A DNA stretch of 28,144 bases from CAG-103 sp048217285 (GTDB taxonomy: Bacteria; Bacillota; Clostridia; Oscillospirales; Oscillospiraceae): the NCBI GenBank assembly GCA_048217285.1, contig DBFWVW010000072.1, positions 1 to 28,144 of the forward strand, in the 5' to 3' direction. Each line of letters begins with the position of its first letter. Positions within the stretch are counted from its first letter, which is position 1. Below, one piece after another: positions 1 through 7,056 of the stretch. A model generated the notes under the pieces. That model was not told the DNA's origin. It saw nothing but the letters and a program-made list of their open reading frames with translations, and ran no database searches. A program made the translations under genes and the position numbers.

Positions 1-301
1 TGCCCTCCTGCCCCAGCTGCGCCATCAGCGCCGAGGCAAAATCGATGCCCGGCAGCTTTGCGCGCAGCGGTGTGCCGAGAATTTTTGCGCCGTAGATCAC
101 GCCGATCCCGTCCGGCAAGACGAGATCCGCCCCTTGCACGGCCTGCATGGCCGCGGGATCCTCGCGGCAGAGCATCACGATCTCCGGATTTGGCGTGACG
201 ACATAGGCCGCGCGCCGCTCCGCCATTAGGTCACGCGCACGCGCAACCGCTTCGTCCATCGTCAGGCTGTCAAACCCGACGCCCATTACGTCAATTCGCA
301 T
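1..301 (-). CDS. WecG/TagA/CpsF family glycosyltransferase (partial, C-terminus beyond window)
   Basis: The first 100 codons of a glycosyltransferase of the WecG/TagA/CpsF family, which transfers N-acetylmannosamine-type sugars to lipid-linked acceptors during teichoic acid or capsule synthesis at the inner face of the membrane. The visible part starts MRIDVMGVGFDSLTMDEAV and carries the family pattern VVTPNPEIVMLCRED followed by ADLVLPDGIGVIYGAKILG and a conserved PGIDF segment. Family members are about 240 residues, so more than half lies outside the window. The ATG at 301 follows a GGAGG at about 314-318. It starts 18 bases after the sirtuin stop and should share its promoter. The family call is firm; the actual polymer cannot be told from this fragment. 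Confidence 0.88.
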   Translation of the reverse strand, partial: MRIDVMGVGFDSLTMDEAVARARDLMAERRAAYVVTPNPEIVMLCREDPAAMQAVQGADLVLPDGIGVIYGAKILGTPLRAKLPGIDFASALMAQLGQEG

Positions 302-319
302 GAAAATCTGTTTCCTCCG

Positions 320-1033
320 TTATACCTTGGCAAAAACTTCGCCGATCTTCTCATGGATGATGAGATTTGCCTGATCGTCATACGGCGTGGCGCTGCGGTT
401 GATGAGCACCAGTTTGCTGCCCCGATAGTAATTCAAAAGTCCCGCCGCGGGGTACACGGCCAGCGACGTGCCGCCGACGATGAGCACCTCCGCCTCGCGG
501 ATATAATGGATCGCCTTGGACACGACATCGTCGTCCAGACATTCCTCATAAAACACAATGTCCGGTCGGATGATCCCGCCACAGTCGCAATGCGGCACCC
601 CGGCGCCGTGGTTGACGCGCTCCGCCGGATACGGGCGGCCACAGCGCATACAGTAGCAGCGGTGGATGCTGCCATGCAGCTCAAGCACGTTCTTACTCCC
701 GGCCGCCTGATGCAGGCCGTCGATATTCTGCGTGATGACCGCCTGAAGCTTTCCCGCGCGCTCCAGCTCCGCCAGACGCAGGTGGGCGCGGTTGGGCTTT
801 GCCCCGTCGACGACAAGCTTGTCCCGGTGGAATTTGTAGTATTCCTCCGGGTGCGCCATAAAGAAGGAATGACTCAGGATCGTCTCGGGCGGATAATCAT
901 ACTTCTGGTTATACAGGCCGTCCACGCTGCGAAAATCCGGGATACCACTCTCGGTTGAGACACCGGCACCGCCAAAAAACACGATCCGGTCGCTACCGTC
1001 AATCCACTGTTTCAACTGCTGAATGTTGTCCAT
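320..1033 (-). CDS. NAD-dependent protein deacylase, Sir2 (sirtuin) family
   Basis: A 237-residue sirtuin, which removes acyl groups from lysines using NAD+ and yields nicotinamide and O-acyl-ADP-ribose. The NAD-binding motif GAGVSTESGIPDFRS (residues 23-36), TQNIDGLH (101-108) and catalytic His120 in LELHGS are present. A zinc site is formed by CMRC (128-131) and Cys149/Cys151 in HCDCGG. The stretch HPEEYYKFHR resembles bacterial deacetylases of the Thermotoga Sir2 type; I do not see the YxxR pair of desuccinylase-type sirtuins, so deacetylation is the better guess. A GTG six bases upstream is in frame, but AGGAGG sits only 1-2 bases from it and about 8 bases from the ATG at 1033, which I chose. 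It is followed by the glycosyltransferase gene. Confidence 0.95.
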   Translation of the reverse strand: MDNIQQLKQWIDGSDRIVFFGGAGVSTESGIPDFRSVDGLYNQKYDYPPETILSHSFFMAHPEEYYKFHRDKLVVDGAKPNRAHLRLAELERAGKLQAVITQNIDGLHQAAGSKNVLELHGSIHRCYCMRCGRPYPAERVNHGAGVPHCDCGGIIRPDIVFYEECLDDDVVSKAIHYIREAEVLIVGGTSLAVYPAAGLLNYYRGSKLVLINRSATPYDDQANLIIHEKIGEVFAKV

Positions 1034-1080
1034 GGACACTGCCTCCTGTTACACTTCCCCACAAATGGGTGTTCTTTCTT

Positions 1081-1109
1081 ATCATACAACGCTTCACGCG
1101 CCCGGTCAA
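1081..1109 (-). promoter_or_regulatory. SigA-type promoter for the sirtuin-glycosyltransferase pair
   Basis: On the minus strand TTGACC (1104-1109) and TATGAT (1081-1086) are separated by exactly 17 bases. The -35 box overlaps the TGA stop codon of the HAD gene. The leader then contains a small CCCA-TTTG-TGGG hairpin just before the Shine-Dalgarno. Confidence 0.75.
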
Positions 1110-1930
1110 CTTTGCGCGAGCAGAAAACGCTCAATGGCCTCGGCCACACCGTCATGGTCGCAGTCCGGCATGACGTACCGCGCCGCAGCCTTCACATCCG
1201 CAATGGCGTTGCCCATCGCGAGCGGCAGACCGGCGTCCCGCAGGAGCGGACGGTCGTTTTCCGAGTCGCCGATGGCGATCGTGGTGCTGATGGGAATATT
1301 CAAGCAGCGGCACAGTGCCTGCAGACCGCTCCCTTTATCGGCGCCGATGGCGTTGACCTCTACGCCCGCGCTCTCGCACGGGACGACCCAGGCGGGCGCA
1401 TCCTGCACACGCGTGAGGAACTTGGCGCGCTCTGCGGAATCCACAAAGTAAAAATCCAGCTTCTCCACCGGATACGGCGCTGCAAGAAAGCGCCGCTCCA
1501 TATCCGGCCAGGCGGTGCAATGGCTCTTAAAGTTCTCCACATAGGCGTCCATGCCGAAGTGCTGCGGATCATCGAGCAGCTCCGGACGGTAGAGCGCCTC
1601 TCCGTTGGAGAAAATGATCGGAAATCCATCCAGTCCTTCAAAGGCGCGGACAAGCTCTGCTGCCGCGTCGGCAGAGAGATTCTGCGCCGAGATGATCCGA
1701 TCCTGCGCGCAGTCGGCTACGGCAGCGCCGCTAGACGTGATGGCATAGCGCATGGCCGGAAACTGCGCCATGTACGGCACGATCTGCCGGTAGCAGCGGC
1801 CGGTCGTCATGACGACGTGATACCCGCGCTCGAGCGCTGCTGTAACAGCAGCCACCGTGCGCGGCGTGATCTCTTTTTTCGAATTGAGCAAAGTGCCGTC
1901 CATATCGACGGCGATGAGCTGATATGCCAT
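1106..1930 (-). CDS. Cof-type HAD-IIB family phosphatase
   Basis: A 274-residue haloacid dehalogenase superfamily hydrolase of the Cof (IIB) subfamily, cytosolic phosphatases acting on sugar phosphates, flavin precursors or nucleotides. Motif I is DMDGTLLNS (nucleophile Asp9, general acid Asp11), motif II is MTTGR, the motif III lysine lies in GADKGSGL, and motif IV is GDSENDRPLL. The C2B cap domain lies between motifs II and III. Upstream in-frame codons exist, but the family N-terminus begins MAYQLIAVDMDGT at the ATG at 1930, preceded by AAAGGA. Transcribed from its own promoter, divergently from the tRNA-editing protein. The substrate cannot be predicted from sequence. Confidence 0.93.
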   Translation of the reverse strand: MAYQLIAVDMDGTLLNSKKEITPRTVAAVTAALERGYHVVMTTGRCYRQIVPYMAQFPAMRYAITSSGAAVADCAQDRIISAQNLSADAAAELVRAFEGLDGFPIIFSNGEALYRPELLDDPQHFGMDAYVENFKSHCTAWPDMERRFLAAPYPVEKLDFYFVDSAERAKFLTRVQDAPAWVVPCESAGVEVNAIGADKGSGLQALCRCLNIPISTTIAIGDSENDRPLLRDAGLPLAMGNAIADVKAAARYVMPDCDHDGVAEAIERFLLAQS

Positions 1931-1964
1931 GGAAAGTTCCTTTCTGCACAATTTCACAGTATAT

Positions 1965-1993
1965 ATTGTACTCGTTTCGCCCCGGCATGTCAA
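1965..1993 (-). promoter_or_regulatory. SigA-type promoter for the HAD phosphatase
   Basis: Minus strand TTGACA (1988-1993), 17-base spacer, TACAAT (1965-1970): one mismatch to consensus in total. It lies back to back with the plus-strand promoter at 2009-2037, with only 15 bases between the two -35 boxes. Confidence 0.85.
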
Positions 1994-2008
1994 CCTAACG
2001 TGTGGGAC

Positions 2009-2037
2009 TTGAACCCGCACGCCAAAGCCGCTATAAT
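2009..2037 (+). promoter_or_regulatory. SigA-type promoter for the prolyl-tRNA editing protein
   Basis: TTGAAC (2009-2014), 17-base spacer, perfect TATAAT (2032-2037). Transcription should begin near 2044, giving a leader of only about 25 bases before the ATG at 2070. Confidence 0.85.
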
Positions 2038-2069
2038 GGCGGCACACCGATTTTTAAGGAGTTGACACC

Positions 2070-2633
2070 ATGTTTGTTGACCGCAAATTATATCACGACC
2101 GTCCGGAATCCGGGCAGCGGCTGGACAAGGAGCTGCGCTGCTACGACCTGCTCGACCGGCTGGGGCTTGCCTACGACCGGGCCGATCACGACGCAGCCGA
2201 CACAATCGAGGCCTGTGCCGCCGTGGAGAAAGTGCTCGGTGCCGGGATCTGCAAAAATCTTTTCCTCACGAACCGGCAGCAGACGGCATTTTACCTGCTT
2301 CTGATGCCGGGGCACAAGCCGTTTCGCACGAAGGACCTCTCACACCAGATCGGCAGCGCGCGGCTGTCGTTCGCATCGCCGGAGCATATGCTCGAGCTGC
2401 TGGACATCACCCCCGGCTCCGTGAGTGTGCTGGGCCTGATGAACGACCACGATGGGCGCGTGCGTCTGCTCATCGACCGCGATCTGCTTCAGGATGCGTA
2501 TCTCTGCTGCCACCCGTGCATCAACACATCCACACTCAAGCTGCGCATGGCGGACGCTATCGATATACTCATCCCCGCCATGAAGCACGCACCAACGTAT
2601 GTGGACCTGCCGGTATACGAACCGCAGGCCTGA
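2070..2633 (+). CDS. Prolyl-tRNA synthetase associated domain protein (YbaK/ProX-type trans-editing deacylase)
   Basis: A 187-residue free-standing member of the YbaK/ProRS-associated domain superfamily. These proteins hydrolyse tRNAs mischarged with the wrong amino acid (Ala-tRNAPro for the ProXp-ala branch). Landmarks are HDAADTIEACAAVE near the N-terminus, the conserved KNLFLTNRQ with its catalytic-type lysine, a domain core containing RLSFASPEHMLELLDITPGSVSVLGLMND, and the C-terminal CHPCINTSTLKL. The ATG at 2070 follows AAGGAG at a spacing of 8-9. It is the only complete plus-strand gene, is monocistronic, and ends at the terminator at 2644-2676. The subfamily (Ala- versus Cys-specific) is inferred from the overall match to ProX, not from a diagnostic residue. 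Confidence 0.92.
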   Translation: MFVDRKLYHDRPESGQRLDKELRCYDLLDRLGLAYDRADHDAADTIEACAAVEKVLGAGICKNLFLTNRQQTAFYLLLMPGHKPFRTKDLSHQIGSARLSFASPEHMLELLDITPGSVSVLGLMNDHDGRVRLLIDRDLLQDAYLCCHPCINTSTLKLRMADAIDILIPAMKHAPTYVDLPVYEPQA

Positions 2634-2643
2634 AAAGGCAAAG

Positions 2644-2676
2644 AAAAATCCTGCATCCGAAGATGCAGGATTTTTT
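2644..2676. terminator. Bidirectional intrinsic terminator between the editing protein and rpsU
   Basis: ATCCTGCATC pairs with GATGCAGGAT around a CGAA tetraloop (2658-2661). The stem is flanked by an A run on the left and a T run on the right, so each strand ends the stem with a U tract. It serves the converging 2070-2633 gene and rpsU. Confidence 0.9.
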
Positions 2677-2683
2677 GGTTGCA

Positions 2684-2869
2684 TTAGTAGTAACGCTTAT
2701 TCTTGTTCTTGCGTGCAGCCTCCGACTTTTTGCGGCGACGAACGCTGGGGCTCTGGTAGTACTCCTTGCGGCGCAGATCAGACATGACGCCGGCCTTGGC
2801 ACAGCTGCGCTTAAATCTCTTGAGCGCGTTGTCCAGAGACTCATTCTCTTTGACGTAGATTTCAGACAT
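2684..2869 (-). CDS. rpsU: 30S ribosomal protein S21
   Basis: A 61-residue, strongly basic small-subunit protein (bS21). The N-terminus MSEIYVKENESLDNALKRFKR and the stretch SPSVRRRKKSEAARKNKNKRYY match Firmicutes S21, which helps base pairing between the mRNA Shine-Dalgarno and the 16S 3' end. The start at 2869 is fixed by a doubled GGAGGGAGGGA just upstream; an in-frame ATG 39 bases earlier is not part of the family N-terminus. It has its own near-perfect promoter immediately after the leuS stop and ends at the bidirectional terminator. No GatB/YqeY-type gene, a common neighbour elsewhere, is adjacent. Confidence 0.97.
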   Translation of the reverse strand: MSEIYVKENESLDNALKRFKRSCAKAGVMSDLRRKEYYQSPSVRRRKKSEAARKNKNKRYY

Positions 2870-2890
2870 TTTATTCCCTCCCTCCAAATA

Positions 2891-2902
2891 CGCCTTGCGG
2901 CG
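2891..2902 (-). other. Small GNRA-tetraloop hairpin in the rpsU leader
   Basis: On the minus strand CGCC-GCAA-GGCG forms a 4-bp stem capped by a GCAA tetraloop, about 20 bases before the rpsU start. It could be a leader structure. It is short, so no function is claimed. Confidence 0.35.
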
Positions 2903-2937
2903 CTTCAAGGGCCATCATACATGGCTTTAGCGTTAAT

Positions 2938-2966
2938 ATTATAATTGCAATTATCGCCGATGTCAA
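2938..2966 (-). promoter_or_regulatory. Consensus SigA promoter of rpsU, with a 14-bp palindrome
   Basis: Minus strand TTGACA (2961-2966), 17 bases, TATAAT (2938-2943): a full consensus match. A perfect palindrome ATAATTGCAATTAT (2941-2954) covers half of the -10 box and most of the spacer. The -35 box starts only 8 bases after the leuS stop codon, and no terminator separates leuS from rpsU. Confidence 0.9.
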
Positions 2967-2973
2967 GATGAAG

Positions 2974-5400
2974 TTATGCCTTCGGCTTCAAAATCAGGTT
3001 GACGAGCTTGTTCGGGACGTGGATGACCTTCACGATCTGCATACCGTCCATCTGGCGCTGAACCTTATCCAGCTGCAGCGCCGCATCGACGACAGTCTGC
3101 TGGTCGCTGTCCTTGGCCACGGTCACAGTTCCTTTGAGCTTGCCGAGCACCTGCACAGCCATGGTGACGGTCGTGTCGACCGTCTTGCACTCATCATACG
3201 TCGGCCAGTCACACTGGCAGCACATCTTACCGTACTTGGCGGCAAAGCCGAGCCGCTCCCAGAGCTCCTCGACAATGTGCGGCGCAAACGGGCTAAGCAG
3301 GAGCAGAAGCTGCTCCATATCGCCCTTCGTGCAGCCATTGGCGGCAAACTCGTTGGCCATGGTCATCATGGATGCGATGGCGGTATTCATCTTCAGCTCG
3401 TCGATATCCTCCGTGACCTTTTTGATGGTCTTGTGGATGATCGCCTCATTCTTGTCCGAAATCGTCAGATCATCCGTGCAGCTCTCCGCCAGATTCCAGA
3501 CGCGGTCGAGGAAGCGTTTCGAACCCTTGACGGCCTCGTTCGACCAAGTAACGGCCTTCTCAAAGTCGCCGATGAACATGATGTGCAGACGCATGGTGTC
3601 CGCGCCGTACTGATCCACGATGTCATTGGGGTTGACAACATTGCCGCGGGACTTCGACATCTTCTCGCCGCCCTCGCCGAGGATCATGCCATGGCTGGTG
3701 CGCTTCTGATACGGCTCCTTGGTCGGCACAACGCCAATATCATACAGGAACTTATGCCAGAAACGGCTGTAGAGCAGGTGGAGCGTGGTGTGCTCCATGC
3801 CACCGTTGTACCAGTCGACCGGGCTCCAGTACTCCAGCGCTTCCTTGGAAGCGAGTTCTTTATCATTGTGCGGATCCATGTAACGCAGGAAGTACCAACT
3901 CGAGCCGGCCCACTGCGGCATGGTATCGGTCTCGCGCTTGGCAGGGCCGCCGCACTGCGGGCAGGTGGTGTTGACCCAGTCGGTCATCTTGCTGAGCGGA
4001 CTCTCTCCGTCGTCGGTGGGTTCATAGCTGTCCACCTGCGGGAGCACAAGCGGAAGCTGATCCTCCGGCACCGGCACCCAGCCGCACTTCGGGCAGTTGA
4101 CGAGCGGGATCGGCTCGCCCCAGTAACGCTGGCGGCTGAAGACCCAATCGCGCAGCTTATAGTTGACCTTTTCCTTGCCAATGCCCTGCTCCACGACATA
4201 CTTCTTCATGGCGGGGATGGCTTCTTTGACAGTCATGCCATTGAGGAAGCCGGAGTTGACCATGACGGCGCTGTCATCCTTGGCGACAAATGCCTCTTTC
4301 GTCACATCGCCGCCGGCAACGACCTCGACAATGGGCAGACCGAACTTCGTGGCAAACTCCCAGTCGCGCTGGTCATGGCCCGGAACGCCCATGACGATGC
4401 CGGTGCCATAACCCATGAGGACGTAGTCCGAGACGAACATGGGCAGCGCCTTATGCGTCACGGGGTTCATGACCTCGATACCCTCAAGCCGGACGCCGGT
4501 CTTTTCCTTGTTGAGTTCGCCGCGCTCAAAATCGGACTTATGCGCAGCCTCTTCCTGATAGGCAGCGACGGCGTCCCAGTTGGCAATGTGCTGCTGCCAC
4601 TGCTTGAGCAGCGGGTGCTCCGGTGAGATGACCATGTATGTCGTGCCGAAGAGCGTATCGGCACGCGTGGTGTAAACCGTGATGTCGTCACCGACGTTGG
4701 TCTTGAACGTGATCTCCGCGCCGGTGGAGCGGCCGATCCAGTTGCGCTGCTGCGTCTTTACACGCTCGATGTAATCTACATCGTCCAGATCGTCGATCAG
4801 GCGCTGAGCGTACTTCGTGATGGCAAGCATCCACTGGCTCTTCTCCTTGCGCACGACCTCACTGCCGCAGCGCTCGCAGACGCCGTTGACAACCTCTTCG
4901 TTCGCGAGCACACACTTGCAGCTCGTGCACCAGTTAACCGGCATCGTGGTCTTGTAGGCCAGGCCGTGCTTGAACATCTGCAGGAAGATCCACTGCGTCC
5001 ACTTGTAATAGGCCGGGTCGGTCGTATCGACCGCACGATCCCAGTCGAAGCTGTAGCCGAGCATCTTGAGCTGGCTGGTGAAGTTGGCAATGTTGTTTTT
5101 CGTCACAACAGCCGGGTGAATATGGTTCTTGATGGCGTAGTTCTCGGTCGGAAGACCGAATGCGTCAAAGCCGATCGGGAACAGAACGTTGTACCCCTGC
5201 ATCCGGCGCTTGCGGCAGATAATATCCATCGCCGTAAACGGGCGCGGGTGGCCGACGTGCAGGCCCTGACCGGAGGGATACGGAAACTCGATCAAACCGT
5301 AAAACTTCGGCCGCGGGTCACCGGTAACGGCTGCAAAGGGCTTTTCTTCTTCCCAGCGCGCCTGCCATTTCTTCTCGATCGCCTGAAAATCGTACTTCAT
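2974..5400 (-). CDS. leuS: Leucyl-tRNA synthetase
   Basis: An 808-residue class I aminoacyl-tRNA synthetase, normal bacterial length, charging tRNALeu. The HIGH signature appears as HVGH (48-51) after YPSGQG, and KMSKS is at 580-584. The CP1 editing domain carries VYTTRADTLFG (about 242-252) and GHDQRDWEF (341-349). Zinc-type cysteines are at 158/161/175/178 and 436/439/480/483. A C-terminal anticodon-binding and tRNA-tail region completes the protein. The ATG at 5400 begins MKYDFQAIEKKWQ; its Shine-Dalgarno (AGAGAGAAG) is weak. Last gene of the smc operon, 80 bases after rsfS. That gap is too short for a T-box leader and shows none of its conserved motifs. Confidence 0.98.
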   Translation of the reverse strand: MKYDFQAIEKKWQARWEEEKPFAAVTGDPRPKFYGLIEFPYPSGQGLHVGHPRPFTAMDIICRKRRMQGYNVLFPIGFDAFGLPTENYAIKNHIHPAVVTKNNIANFTSQLKMLGYSFDWDRAVDTTDPAYYKWTQWIFLQMFKHGLAYKTTMPVNWCTSCKCVLANEEVVNGVCERCGSEVVRKEKSQWMLAITKYAQRLIDDLDDVDYIERVKTQQRNWIGRSTGAEITFKTNVGDDITVYTTRADTLFGTTYMVISPEHPLLKQWQQHIANWDAVAAYQEEAAHKSDFERGELNKEKTGVRLEGIEVMNPVTHKALPMFVSDYVLMGYGTGIVMGVPGHDQRDWEFATKFGLPIVEVVAGGDVTKEAFVAKDDSAVMVNSGFLNGMTVKEAIPAMKKYVVEQGIGKEKVNYKLRDWVFSRQRYWGEPIPLVNCPKCGWVPVPEDQLPLVLPQVDSYEPTDDGESPLSKMTDWVNTTCPQCGGPAKRETDTMPQWAGSSWYFLRYMDPHNDKELASKEALEYWSPVDWYNGGMEHTTLHLLYSRFWHKFLYDIGVVPTKEPYQKRTSHGMILGEGGEKMSKSRGNVVNPNDIVDQYGADTMRLHIMFIGDFEKAVTWSNEAVKGSKRFLDRVWNLAESCTDDLTISDKNEAIIHKTIKKVTEDIDELKMNTAIASMMTMANEFAANGCTKGDMEQLLLLLSPFAPHIVEELWERLGFAAKYGKMCCQCDWPTYDECKTVDTTVTMAVQVLGKLKGTVTVAKDSDQQTVVDAALQLDKVQRQMDGMQIVKVIHVPNKLVNLILKPKA

Positions 5401-5438
5401 AGCATTCACTTCTCTCTGCAATTTCAAATGTAGATTAT

Positions 5439-5459
5439 GGGGCGGCAATGCTCCGCCCC
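5439..5459 (-). other. GC-rich hairpin in the rsfS-leuS gap, no U tract
   Basis: CCGCCCC and GGGGCGG pair over 7 bp around a 7-base loop, 21 bases after the rsfS stop and 38 bases before the leuS start. No T run follows, so a simple intrinsic terminator is unlikely. It could mark an RNA-processing or 3'-stabilising site inside the operon transcript. Confidence 0.55.
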
Positions 5460-5480
5460 GGTTGGTTCACTGCCGGTGCT

Positions 5481-5837
5481 TTAAGCGCGCATATCGGAGA
5501 TGTCCACGACCTCCGCGTCGCTCCAGAGCCGCTCCAGATCATAAAACTTGCGGGCCTCATCCTGAAACACGTGCACGATCACGCAGCCATAGTCGAGCAG
5601 GACCCAGCTGCCGCTGCGGTGCCCCTCCCGGCGCAGGACCGGTTCACCCACGTCATCCGCCGCCGCTTCCACAGCGTCGGTCAGGGTCTTGACGTGCGTC
5701 GAGGAGCTGGCCGTACAGATGACAAAATAGTCCGCCAGTGTCGTCAGCTCCCGGGTTCTGAGCAGCTGAATATTCTCGCCCTTTTTTGCGTCCAGCGCCT
5801 TGACGATGACCGCTGCGAGCTCATTAGCAGGCATCAT
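5481..5837 (-). CDS. rsfS: Ribosome silencing factor RsfS (DUF143)
   Basis: A 118-residue RsfS protein, which binds ribosomal protein uL14 on the 50S subunit, blocks subunit joining and lowers translation in stationary or starved cells. The diagnostic core is ADYFVICTASSSTHV (about 35-49), then EGHRSGSWVLLDYGCVIVHVF and a C-terminal YDLERLWSDAE. Two adjacent ATGs (5837 and 5834) follow AGGAAGGA; the first has the better spacing. It lies 22 bases after the LCP gene and upstream of leuS, the usual Firmicutes position near nadD/yqeK. Confidence 0.95.
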   Translation of the reverse strand: MMPANELAAVIVKALDAKKGENIQLLRTRELTTLADYFVICTASSSTHVKTLTDAVEAAADDVGEPVLRREGHRSGSWVLLDYGCVIVHVFQDEARKFYDLERLWSDAEVVDISDMRA

Positions 5838-5859
5838 AATGATACATCCTTCCTTTTCG

Positions 5860-7056
5860 TTACCATTTGTTTGGGCCCTGGACGGTGCCGGAAGTGGCCA
5901 CGACCTGCCCATTGGATTCATAGAGAATGTCCACATTTGCGGACGTGATCTCCGTTGTATAGGGGTTGAGCCAGGTGTTGAGACACTCCAGCCACTCATC
6001 CACGTGGATAAACACGTAGGACATACCGTTTTTGCTGCCGTTGTAGTTGGCCGGGATCGTCTCAAACGAGATGGCGCTTTCGTCAAGCTTCAAAAACTCC
6101 TTGACGTAGAACATCACGTTGCCTGCCGACAGGTTCGTCGTGACTTCCTTTTCATAGATGTCAATGACTTTGCTGATGTTGGGAATGTTGTGCAGCTTTA
6201 AAAACTGACTCGTCATAGCCTTGAGCAACTGGTGCTGCACGTCGATACGGCCGATGTCGCCATTGGCATATGTGTTGCGGAAACGGAACACGCCCATGGT
6301 CTGGTAACCATTGAGGTGCTGATAACCCTTCTGAACGTGGATGCTCAGATCCTGACTGGGATCGTCATAGTCCATATCGACCGGAACATCGAAATCAATG
6401 CCGCCCATGGCGTCAATCAGTTCAACGAACACCTCCACGTCAAAGAGCGCATAGCTGTCGACCCGGTAGCCGAGGATCTTTTCCGCGCCGCCGATGAGCG
6501 CCTCCACGCCGTCCTTGCCGTTGTTCTCGGCCGCGGGGTAGTACTGGTTCATCTTCTTTGGCTTGTAGGCCACGTTCACAGCCGTATCTCGCGGGATGCT
6601 GACAAATTTCAGAGACTTGTTCTCCGTGTCGAGCATACCGACGAGCACCGTGTCCGTCAAGCCGGCCGCGCGATCCTTACCGGCGATAAGGAATGTGTAG
6701 CATCCCTTCTTGCGACCGTCGGCACTGACATCGATCCCGTCGTCCGGATTGCCGTCGCTCAGGCCGCCAGTCAGACTCGGGGGGCTGACCCAGTGGTTCA
6801 TCAGGATCGCAAACTCGCCGACAAGCAGCGCCAGCACCACGACCACGATGACCGTGATGCGCACTTTTTTCTTTTTCTGGCGTTTCGCCTGCGACTTCTG
6901 CGCCTGCACGCGGTGATTCACCGCCGCGGACGCCTCGGAAAACGGGACATCCTGAAAGCCGCTGCCGTCATCATAGTCGTCGTAACGGTTGTAGCCCTGA
7001 TCGTCATATCCACCGTAATCGCCCGGATAGCGATCGTCACTCTGTCGTCTTTTCAT
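5860..7056 (-). CDS. LytR-CpsA-Psr (LCP) family wall-polymer ligase
   Basis: A 398-residue LCP protein. These enzymes transfer teichoic acids or capsular polymers from undecaprenyl carriers to peptidoglycan outside the membrane. The N-terminal 60 residues are cytoplasmic and rich in Asp, Tyr and Gly. A lysine-rich stop sequence precedes one membrane helix (about 65-87), and the catalytic domain is outside. Landmarks are TDTVLVGMLD (134-143), SIPRDT (153-158), MNQYY, and GDIGRIDVQHQLLKA (266-280). The last motif usually has an Arg directly before the Gln; here it is Val. The C-terminal 100 residues may form an extra domain. The ATG at 7056 overlaps the upstream nadD/yqeK end by 20 bases, so translation is probably coupled. 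Confidence 0.93.
   Translation of the reverse strand: MKRRQSDDRYPGDYGGYDDQGYNRYDDYDDGSGFQDVPFSEASAAVNHRVQAQKSQAKRQKKKKVRITVIVVVVLALLVGEFAILMNHWVSPPSLTGGLSDGNPDDGIDVSADGRKKGCYTFLIAGKDRAAGLTDTVLVGMLDTENKSLKFVSIPRDTAVNVAYKPKKMNQYYPAAENNGKDGVEALIGGAEKILGYRVDSYALFDVEVFVELIDAMGGIDFDVPVDMDYDDPSQDLSIHVQKGYQHLNGYQTMGVFRFRNTYANGDIGRIDVQHQLLKAMTSQFLKLHNIPNISKVIDIYEKEVTTNLSAGNVMFYVKEFLKLDESAISFETIPANYNGSKNGMSYVFIHVDEWLECLNTWLNPYTTEITSANVDILYESNGQVVATSGTVQGPNKW

Noticed and set aside
2968..4626. Plus-strand open frame of about 550 codons opposite leuS
   Set aside because: Antisense shadow of leuS with shadow-like composition and no recognisable domain.
5401..5480. T-box riboswitch upstream of leuS
   Set aside because: Only 80 bases are available, with no specifier loop, T-box sequence or terminator/antiterminator pair; only a simple GC hairpin is present.
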